Source of the DNA: Ignavibacteria bacterium
GTDB lineage: Bacteria; Bacteroidota; Ignavibacteria; Ch128b
Direction: 5' to 3'
DNA length: 45,761 nt
NCBI GenBank assembly: GCA_026415235.1
Contig: JAOAHM010000060.1
Span: 1-45,761, forward strand
Shown here: piece after piece, positions 28,280-35,031 of the stretch
How positions within the stretch are numbered: the stretch's first letter is position 1
Layout: every line of letters begins with the position of its first letter
Program-made: the position numbers and the translations under genes
The notes under the pieces: generated by a model
Told to the model about the DNA's origin: nothing
Seen by the model: only the letters and a program-made list of their open reading frames with translations
The model's database searches: none

Positions 28280-29113
28280 TTAAACTAAGAAAACATCTAC
28301 ACGATTTTTGATTAAACCTTTTTCATAGGCTTTATTAAAGAGTAATTGCAATGCTTTCTCACCTTCTGCGCCCATGTCAATTGTCAATTGATTGACATAC
28401 ATCTTTATAAATTTTTCACCTAACTGGAAATCAAGTCCTCTACCAAATTTTAATGCATAAGTTACTGCATCGTGTAAATTTTGATAACCATATTCAATTG
28501 ACTCTCTTAATTTAGAAGAAATTTTTCTTGCCAAATCTAAACCTAAATCTTTTCTCACCACATCAAGCCCAAGTGGAAGAGGCAATCCAGTTTCCTTCTG
28601 CCATATTTCACCAAAGTCAAGGAGTTTCTTAAATCCCATTTGCTCATAAGTTATTTGTCCTTCGTGAATGAGAACACCAGCATCAACTTCACCTTTATTT
28701 ACTGAATTCATTATCTCATCGAAAGGCATTGCCACTGGAATGAAATCATCGAGATAGATTTTTAATAAAAGCGTTGCCGTAGTATAATCACCTGGATGAG
28801 CGATTTTTTTGTTTTTTAATTCTTGAAGTGAAGAATAATTTTTACTAATTAAAATTGGACCATAACCAATTCCCATACTTGCACCAGTTCTCATAATATA
28901 ATATTTATCTTCTACATAAGGATAAACATGAGCAGAAATTGCAGTTACTTCAAGTTCACCTCGCAAAGCACGAATGTTTAGAGATTGAATGTCTTCCAAA
29001 ACATGTTCGATTTTATAATCATCAATCTTAACATAATCAAAGGCAAGTCCATAAAACATGAAAGCATCATCAGGATCTGGACTGTGACCAACTCGTAAAA
29101 TTTTTCTCTCCAT
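28280..29113 (-). CDS. Menaquinone biosynthesis protein, MqnD-like (MqnA/MqnD/SBP family)
   Basis: A 277-residue protein of the MqnA/MqnD fold. MqnD converts cyclic dehypoxanthinyl futalosine to 1,4-dihydroxy-6-naphthoate in the futalosine route to menaquinone. The N-terminus VGHSPDPDDAFMFYGLA corresponds to the SPCPNDTF-type segment of classical MqnD with altered residues, followed by ALRGELEVTAISAHVYPY, GASMGIGYGPILIS and IAHPGDYTTATLLLKI. SD AGGT precedes the ATG. No other mqn genes are in the window, so MqnD function is inferred; a related substrate-binding role is possible. A TATATTTG (29200-29193) upstream could be a -7 box but has no TTG at the right distance. Confidence 0.78.
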   Translation of the reverse strand: MERKILRVGHSPDPDDAFMFYGLAFDYVKIDDYKIEHVLEDIQSLNIRALRGELEVTAISAHVYPYVEDKYYIMRTGASMGIGYGPILISKNYSSLQELKNKKIAHPGDYTTATLLLKIYLDDFIPVAMPFDEIMNSVNKGEVDAGVLIHEGQITYEQMGFKKLLDFGEIWQKETGLPLPLGLDVVRKDLGLDLARKISSKLRESIEYGYQNLHDAVTYALKFGRGLDFQLGEKFIKMYVNQLTIDMGAEGEKALQLLFNKAYEKGLIKNRVDVFLV

Positions 29114-29231
29114 AATTACCTGTCTTTAATTTTGAGTTTAATCTTAATAATTTGAAAAAAAATTAATCACTTTTAAGTAACTGTTTAACATACAAATATA
29201 AAAGTAATTAAAATTAAAAAGGTATGTTTTT

Positions 29232-30242
29232 ATGATAATCGTGATGAACAAAGATGCAAGACATGAAGACATTGAAAATGTTTTAATGTTAGTTCAAAAA
29301 CTTGGTCTCGAATTTTCGATTCTTAATAATGAAGAAAAAACAATTATTCTAACTCAACAAAGTTATGATTTGAATTCAGACTTGATTAAAGCATTACCAA
29401 AAGTTGAATATGTTGTAACCTTAAACGAAGATTATAAACTCGTTTATAAAAACATCAATAATCTCGAAACAAAAATTAAAGTTGGTGACTGCTTAATTGG
29501 TGGTAAGGAAATAACATTTATTGCTGGACCATGCTCAATTGAGTCAAAAGAACAACTTTTCAAAATAGCTAATCACTTGAAAAATTCTGGCGTTAAGATA
29601 ATTCGAGCAGGTGCATTTAAGTTTAGAACAAGTCCATACTCATTTCAAGGCTTGGGATATAAAGGACTTGAACTTCTGAGAGAATTGAAAGAAGAAACAG
29701 GTCTTTATGTTATCTCTGAGATTTTAGACCATCACGATTTACCATATTTTGAAAAAGTAGTTGATATACTTCAGATTGGTGCTCGCAACATGCACAACAT
29801 AAATTTGCTGAAAGCCGTTGGCGAGTCTCATCTTCCAGTTTTGTTAAAAAGAAGTTATTCAGCAACATTAAAGGAATTTCTTTTTAGTGCTGAATACATA
29901 TTGATGGGTGGTAATAAAAATGTAATTCTTTGTGAAAGAGGTATAAGAACATTCTCAGATTACACAAGAAATACATTAGACATTAGTATCGTTCCTGCCA
30001 TTAAACAACGAAGTCATTTACCAGTAATTGTTGATCCAAGTCATGCAACTGGTAAACGAGACTTAGTCATACCAGTAAGTCTTGCAGCAATTGCAGCTGG
30101 TGCAGATGGTTTAATGGTAGAGGTTCATCATCAACCAGATTTAGCCTATTCTGATTCGGAGCAAGCAATTAGATTAGAACAATTCGACGAATTGATTCGC
30201 AGAAGTAGAAAAATTGCAGAAGCAATTGGAAGAAAATTTTAA
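29232..30242 (+). CDS. aroF: 3-deoxy-7-phosphoheptulonate (DAHP) synthase, type I-beta
   Basis: A 336-residue cytoplasmic enzyme joining phosphoenolpyruvate and erythrose 4-phosphate, the first step of the shikimate pathway. The N-terminal ferredoxin-like regulatory domain (about 1-70) is followed by the TIM barrel with the metal ligand C101 (FIAGPCSIES), the PEP-binding RAGAFKFRTSPYSFQG and DPSHATGKRD. This matches the Thermotoga/AroA(beta) type, whose N-terminal domain senses aromatic amino acids; feedback control here is inference. AAGG lies upstream of the ATG. First of five tightly spaced aro genes. Confidence 0.95.
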   Translation: MIIVMNKDARHEDIENVLMLVQKLGLEFSILNNEEKTIILTQQSYDLNSDLIKALPKVEYVVTLNEDYKLVYKNINNLETKIKVGDCLIGGKEITFIAGPCSIESKEQLFKIANHLKNSGVKIIRAGAFKFRTSPYSFQGLGYKGLELLRELKEETGLYVISEILDHHDLPYFEKVVDILQIGARNMHNINLLKAVGESHLPVLLKRSYSATLKEFLFSAEYILMGGNKNVILCERGIRTFSDYTRNTLDISIVPAIKQRSHLPVIVDPSHATGKRDLVIPVSLAAIAAGADGLMVEVHHQPDLAYSDSEQAIRLEQFDELIRRSRKIAEAIGRKF

Positions 30243-30247
30243 TAAGT

Positions 30248-31330
30248 ATGAAAATCCATCTCCCGCTGAAAGTAAAAAAAGATTTATCCTACCAAATTCA
30301 AATAGGCAATAATATTTTCAAAGATTTACGGAAAATAGTTTTGTCAAAATTTAATCCAGATAAAGCTATTATCATTACTGATGAAAATGTTTTCAACTTG
30401 TATGAACAAAAAATAGAGAACGAATTAATTGGCAATTCTTCAAAATTTGAAATAATTGTAATTGCTGCTGGAGAAGAAAGTAAATCACAACAAACTCGAG
30501 ATGAACTTGAAAATAAAATTATTGATTTGAAACCGACTAGAAGCTCAATGATAATTGCAATTGGTGGTGGTGTTGTTGGTGATATTTCAGGATTTTTAGC
30601 ATCGGTTATTTTGAGAGGCATTAGATATATCCAAGTGCCAACTACAATCATAGCTCAAGTTGATAGTTCAATTGGTGGAAAGACTGGAATTAACACTAAG
30701 CACTCAAAAAATTTGATTGGTACTTTTCATCAACCTTCCTTCATCTTAGTTGACTTTGATTTTTTAAGCACCTTACCTTACGAAGAATATCTAAGTGGAC
30801 TTGCTGAAATTGTGAAGTCATTACTAATTGCATCAAAAAGCGGATTTGAATATCTCGAAAAGTTTTCGGAAAAAATTTTAAATCGAGAAGAAATTTATTT
30901 ACAAAAGTTGATAAAAGAATCTATTCGAACTAAAGCACAGATTGTTGCAAAAGATCCTGAAGAAAAAAATTTACGCAAAGTTTTGAATTTCGGTCATACA
31001 ATTGGACATGCAATTGAAGCACTTAGTAATTACAAAATCAAACACGGTTTTGCAATTGCAGAAGGAATTTTAGTTGAAAGTTATCTCTCATTCATAACAA
31101 ACAAATTAAGTGAAGTAGATTTATTTAGAATTCAATATATTGTTAATAGATTAACTCTTGATAAAAATCTAAGAAAAGAATTTTCGTTTAATGATATTTA
31201 CGAAAAAATGACCTACGACAAAAAAAAGACAGGTGACCAAATAAATTTTTCATTACTGAGAGAAATTGGAAAGTGTGAGATTAATAAAACAGTTAGCAAA
31301 GAATTAATTGAAATTGCTTATAACCATTAG
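30248..31330 (+). CDS. aroB: 3-dehydroquinate synthase
   Basis: A 360-residue cytoplasmic NAD- and metal-dependent enzyme making 3-dehydroquinate from DAHP, pathway step two. NAD-binding GGGVVGDISGF (106 onward), PTTIIAQVDSSIGGKTGIN and the metal-binding SGLAEIVKS and NFGHTIGHAIE are all present. Length is normal. It begins five bases after the aroF stop and ends two bases before aroDE. Confidence 0.96.
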   Translation: MKIHLPLKVKKDLSYQIQIGNNIFKDLRKIVLSKFNPDKAIIITDENVFNLYEQKIENELIGNSSKFEIIVIAAGEESKSQQTRDELENKIIDLKPTRSSMIIAIGGGVVGDISGFLASVILRGIRYIQVPTTIIAQVDSSIGGKTGINTKHSKNLIGTFHQPSFILVDFDFLSTLPYEEYLSGLAEIVKSLLIASKSGFEYLEKFSEKILNREEIYLQKLIKESIRTKAQIVAKDPEEKNLRKVLNFGHTIGHAIEALSNYKIKHGFAIAEGILVESYLSFITNKLSEVDLFRIQYIVNRLTLDKNLRKEFSFNDIYEKMTYDKKKTGDQINFSLLREIGKCEINKTVSKELIEIAYNH

Positions 31331-31332
31331 TT

Positions 31333-32799
31333 ATGCTTGTATTATCCTGCCAACCAAAAAATTATAGAGAATTTAAAAAAATCGTCAAATATGGATTTGA
31401 ACATGGAGCCGATTTAATTGAGGTTAGGGGCGAAAAAATTAAAGACAAAGAATTGATTAAAATTTTTTGCGACGAATCTTCCCCTAAAATTTTTACTTAC
31501 AGAATTAATCAATTCTCCTATTCGAAAATTAAAGATGCATCAAAAAAATATCGTTTAGCTCTCGAAAATAAGGTAGAATATATCGATGTAGATATCAACT
31601 TTGGAAAACACTTCATTAATAAACTGAAAAAAGAAATTTCAAAAACTAAGTTGATTCTCTCTTATCACAATTACGAAAAAACTCCCAAACTAAAACAACT
31701 AATCCAAATTCTTGAATACACAAGAAAAATTTCTGCTGACTACTACAAAATTGTCACTTACGCAAATTCATTTATGGATAATTATTCAATTCTTAAACTT
31801 CTTGAGTTCGCTAATAAAAAATCAATTAATCTCATCTCCCACTGTATGGGAGAATTTGGAAAATCAGGTAGGTTCTTGGCATACAAAAACGGTTCAAAAT
31901 TTTTCTATGCTTCATACAACTCAAGTCATGAAACTGCACCTGGTCAAATTCCCCTTGAATATTTATCAACAATACTTAAAGTTAAAAATTTATATCCTTC
32001 AACTCGTATTTATGGAATTGTTGGAAATCCATTGAAACAAAGTAAGAGTTGGTTATTTCACAATTTTGGTTTTAATCAAACTTGCTCCAATGCTATTTAT
32101 CTAAATTTTTTGATAAATGATTTAGAAGAATTCGTCTATTACTTCAAAAATTATATTCGTGGAATAAGCATAACAATTCCATTCAAAGAAGAAATTCTTC
32201 AACTTCCAAATATTTCATCCAAAATTATTAAAGAGATTGGTTCTGCTAATACTGCAATATTCAAAGATACTAAACCAGTTTTATTCAATACGGATTATCT
32301 TGGATTTAAGGAAATAGTGCAGAATGAAAAATTTTTGAAAAATTCGAATATCCTTGTTGTTGGTGCTGGTGGTTCTGCAAGAACAATTATCTACACGTTA
32401 AAGAAGTTTAACAATCAAATTTTTATAATAAACAGAAGTATTCAAAATGCTGAAATTCTTGCAAAGGAGATGAACATTAATTTGATTAAACATAAAAGTA
32501 AATTTCCTGAAAAAGTAGATGTAGTTATTAACACAACACCTGGGAATAACAAATTTCTTATTAACCTTTTCAAAAAAATTTTGAGTGAAAAAAAGATAAA
32601 GCTTGTAGTAGACCTTGACCTTAACATTAAACAATCAAAATTGCTTTCAATGTGTAGAACAAAGAAAATTAAAACCATAAACGGTTTTGAATTTTTTATT
32701 CACCAAGCAATACATCAATTCAAAATTTTTACTGGCAAGAATATTTCAGTAAGAAAAGTTAGAAAATTTGTATTGGAGAATTATAACAAAGTATTTTAA
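31333..32799 (+). CDS. aroDE: Fused 3-dehydroquinate dehydratase (type I) / shikimate dehydrogenase
   Basis: A 488-residue fusion catalysing steps three and four. Residues 1-215 form a type I dehydratase with the base H112 (LILSYHNYEKTP) and the Schiff-base lysine K139 (YYKIVTYANS), ending SSHETAPGQIPLEYL. Residues 226-488 form shikimate dehydrogenase with VGNPLKQSKSWLFHN at the substrate site, catalytic K285 (ITIPFKEE), D321 (FNTDYLGFKE) and the NADP loop VVGAGGSART. The first substrate motif departs from the usual GxPIxHSxSPxxHN (H to Q, P to W), but both serines and HN remain. This order is known from plants and Chlamydia and is unusual in free-living bacteria. It lies two bases after aroB and before aroA. 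Confidence 0.94.
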   Translation: MLVLSCQPKNYREFKKIVKYGFEHGADLIEVRGEKIKDKELIKIFCDESSPKIFTYRINQFSYSKIKDASKKYRLALENKVEYIDVDINFGKHFINKLKKEISKTKLILSYHNYEKTPKLKQLIQILEYTRKISADYYKIVTYANSFMDNYSILKLLEFANKKSINLISHCMGEFGKSGRFLAYKNGSKFFYASYNSSHETAPGQIPLEYLSTILKVKNLYPSTRIYGIVGNPLKQSKSWLFHNFGFNQTCSNAIYLNFLINDLEEFVYYFKNYIRGISITIPFKEEILQLPNISSKIIKEIGSANTAIFKDTKPVLFNTDYLGFKEIVQNEKFLKNSNILVVGAGGSARTIIYTLKKFNNQIFIINRSIQNAEILAKEMNINLIKHKSKFPEKVDVVINTTPGNNKFLINLFKKILSEKKIKLVVDLDLNIKQSKLLSMCRTKKIKTINGFEFFIHQAIHQFKIFTGKNISVRKVRKFVLENYNKVF

Positions 32800-32801
32800 T
32801 T

Positions 32802-34040
32802 ATGTTCGTTTTCACACCTCCTGGTTCCAAAAGTTTTGCAAATCGTGCTTTAATATTAGCCTCGTTGACGGAAGGAAAATCAATTTTAAAGAATTTCCCA
32901 TTTTGTGAAGATACTCTTTACATGATAAGAGCACTCAAAAAATTAGGAGTAAAAATTGAAAAGAAAGATGATTCTTTGATAGTGCATGGCACAGAAGGAA
33001 AATTCAATAAAGATAATTTAAAAATTTATTGTGGAAATGCTGGAACGACATTTCGATTTTTAACAGCTCTATCAATTTTAAATGAAGGTGAGATTACTCT
33101 AACTGGTTCAAAGAGAATGCTTCAAAGACCAATTGGCGCTCTTGCTGATGCATTAAAACAATTAAATGTTGAAATCGAAACTCAAAATGGATACCCACCT
33201 GTCAAAATTAGAGGTGGTAATTACGAAGCTAAAACTATTACAATTAATTCTGAGATTAGCAGTCAATTTCTCTCTGCTTTGTTGCTAATAATGCCAATCT
33301 TAGGTAAAAAATTTAAAATCATTTCTGAGAACGAAATTCCCTCTTTACCTTATGTGAAATTAACTTTACAATTACTTGAGAAATTTGGTGTGAAGATTAA
33401 TCATGATAATTACAAGAAATATTTTTTAGAAAAAGACTTGAAACTGAAAAGTGCAGAAATTATAATTGAAAGTGATTTATCTTCATCTACTTATTTCTTA
33501 GGTTCAGCAGCAATATTAAAGAGAACCATAAAAATAAATGGAATTAACATAAAAACTACTCAAGCAGATGTTAAGTTTATTAAGGTTTTAGAAAAAATGG
33601 GTTGTGTAGTTGAATGGAATAACGATTATGTCAAACTTAAAGGAAATAATTTAAAAGGTATTTCAATTGATATGCACGACGCACCTGATTCAGTTCCAAC
33701 ACTTGCTGTTGTTTCGTTATTTGCAAAAGGAAAAACTAAAATTAAAAACATCAAAAACCTTAGATATAAGGAATCGGATAGAATTTCTGCCCTTGCAACT
33801 GAAATAAAAAAGCTTGGTGCTGAAGTGAAGGAAGGTGAAGACTTTTTAGAAATAACCCCATCGAATGTTTATCAACCTGCCACAATAGAAACATATAATG
33901 ACCATAGAATTGCTATGAGTTTCGCATTAGCTCAGTTAATGATACCAAATCTAAAAATTAAAAATCCTGAATGTGTAAAAAAATCTTTTCCAAATTTTTG
34001 GTTTGAGTTCAACAAAATGAGAGCAGCATTTAATATATGA
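32802..34040 (+). CDS. aroA: 3-phosphoshikimate 1-carboxyvinyltransferase (EPSP synthase), N-terminally short
   Basis: A 412-residue cytoplasmic enzyme adding enolpyruvate to shikimate 3-phosphate, step six. The substrate motif PGSKSFANRAL begins only at residue 7, where typical family members have 18 to 22 residues first; an in-frame TAA eight codons upstream rules out a much longer start. Other signatures are intact: GNAGTTFRFLTAL, RPIGALADAL, DLSSSTYFLGSAA, LRYKESDR and TYNDHRIAMSFAL. I expect it to be functional because the pathway is otherwise complete here apart from aroC. It overlaps aroK by ATGA. Confidence 0.94.
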   Translation: MFVFTPPGSKSFANRALILASLTEGKSILKNFPFCEDTLYMIRALKKLGVKIEKKDDSLIVHGTEGKFNKDNLKIYCGNAGTTFRFLTALSILNEGEITLTGSKRMLQRPIGALADALKQLNVEIETQNGYPPVKIRGGNYEAKTITINSEISSQFLSALLLIMPILGKKFKIISENEIPSLPYVKLTLQLLEKFGVKINHDNYKKYFLEKDLKLKSAEIIIESDLSSSTYFLGSAAILKRTIKINGINIKTTQADVKFIKVLEKMGCVVEWNNDYVKLKGNNLKGISIDMHDAPDSVPTLAVVSLFAKGKTKIKNIKNLRYKESDRISALATEIKKLGAEVKEGEDFLEITPSNVYQPATIETYNDHRIAMSFALAQLMIPNLKIKNPECVKKSFPNFWFEFNKMRAAFNI

Positions 34041-34543
34041 ACATAGTTTTAATCGGATTTCGTGGAGCTGGAAAATCAGCTCTTGCAAAAATTTTAGCCG
34101 AAAAATTACAAATGCAACTTTTCTCAATTGACAAAATGATTGAAGAAAAAGAAAATAAAAGAATTCGAGAGATAGTTGCTGAAAAAGGTTGGAGTTACTT
34201 CCGTGAACTTGAAACTAAATTTATTGAACAAGTTTCTGAATATGATAATGTAATTATTGATACTGGCGGTGGTATAGTAGAAAATCCAACCAACATCGAA
34301 AACTTAAAGAAAAACGGCTACATAATTTATGTTCAAGCAAGTTTGAAAGATATTAAACAAAGAATTTTGAATGACCCTGATAGACCAAAATTGAATCCAA
34401 CTTTAGATGTAGAAGATGATTTGAATGTAACTTACAATAATCGAACACCACTCTACGAAGAATATTCAGATTTCCGAGTAAATACTTCCACAAATTCACT
34501 CGAAAAATGTGCTGAACAAATTATTGATTACCTGAAGCTCTAA
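34037..34543 (+). CDS. aroK: Shikimate kinase
   Basis: A 168-residue cytoplasmic P-loop kinase phosphorylating shikimate, step five. Walker A is GFRGAGKSA (7-15), the substrate-binding DKMIEEKENKRI and FRELETKFIE follow, and TGGGIV marks the GGG loop. DPDRPKL lies in the lid region. Length is normal. It is the last gene of the aro operon; chorismate synthase (aroC) is not in the window. Confidence 0.95.
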   Translation: MNIVLIGFRGAGKSALAKILAEKLQMQLFSIDKMIEEKENKRIREIVAEKGWSYFRELETKFIEQVSEYDNVIIDTGGGIVENPTNIENLKKNGYIIYVQASLKDIKQRILNDPDRPKLNPTLDVEDDLNVTYNNRTPLYEEYSDFRVNTSTNSLEKCAEQIIDYLKL

Positions 34544-34598
34544 ATCTAAAATTATCTTATAGTTTATTTTTTTACAGAAACTTTTATTTAAAGGATTG

Positions 34599-34623
34599 TT
34601 GTTTATTGCTTAACAATAAACAA
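34599..34623. promoter_or_regulatory. Perfect inverted repeat abutting the SD of the YHS gene
   Basis: TTGTTTATTG (34599-34608) and CAATAAACAA (34614-34623) pair perfectly around a five-base spacer. The right arm directly abuts the SD AAAGGAG before the ATG at 34635. There is no T run, so it is not an aroK terminator. It may be an operator or an RNA hairpin controlling the YHS gene. Confidence 0.5.
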
Positions 34624-34634
34624 AAGGAGTCACC

Positions 34635-34961
34635 ATGAAAAAAACTTCTCTATCCAAAACAAATCTTTTCTTAATTATCTTCCTAACAATGATTTTTTCA
34701 TTAATGCAAGTCAGTTTGGGGTATTCAAATTTACTTCAACAAGAGAAAAAATCAACAAAAGGAACAACTGTTGAAAAGAAAGATGCTTCCAAATCATCAC
34801 AAGAAGTAAAAAAAGCTGAGAAAGAAGAACTCATCTGTGCAGTAACAGGTGAAGAAGCTGACCCTTCATTAAAAATGGAATACAAGGGAAAGACTTATTA
34901 CTTCTGCTGCAAAAAATGCGTTAAGAAATTCAAAGAGAATCCAGAAAAATACATTAAATGA
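34635..34961 (+). CDS. Membrane-anchored or exported YHS-domain protein
   Basis: A 108-residue protein with an N-terminal hydrophobic signal or anchor (about 10-31), a lysine-rich linker (35-65) and a YHS domain: CAVTGEEADP, YKGKTYYFCCKKCVKKF and ENPEKYIK. Cysteines C68, C91, C92 and C95 form a likely metal site, as in YHS/TRASH domains associated with heavy metals, especially copper. Whether it is cleaved or stays anchored cannot be decided. SD AAAGGAG precedes the ATG. It follows aroK by 91 bases with its own putative operator and is followed by a strong terminator, so I treat it as a separate unit. Confidence 0.85.
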   Translation: MKKTSLSKTNLFLIIFLTMIFSLMQVSLGYSNLLQQEKKSTKGTTVEKKDASKSSQEVKKAEKEELICAVTGEEADPSLKMEYKGKTYYFCCKKCVKKFKENPEKYIK

Positions 34962-34980
34962 TTTTTGTAATTTAATTAAT

Positions 34981-35009
34981 AAAAAAGCCAGACAATGTCT
35001 GGCTTTTTT
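34981..35009. terminator. Bidirectional terminator, YHS gene (+) and ccmF (-)
   Basis: AAAAAAGCCAGAC pairs with GTCTGGCTTTTTT around a tiny loop; the A run and T run on either side make it work in both directions. It lies 19 bases after the YHS stop and 22 bases after the ccmF stop. Confidence 0.94.
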
Positions 35010-35031
35010 ATTTTAATTTAAATTAACTCTC

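Noticed and set aside
29127-29134. TAATTTTG upstream of aroF as its -7 box
   Set aside because: No TTG lies 19 to 21 bases upstream and the predicted leader would begin next to the mqnD-like gene; support is too weak.
30298-30651. Open frame of 117 codons antisense to aroB
   Set aside because: It is fully within aroB; the amino acid composition reflects the reverse of AT-rich codons.
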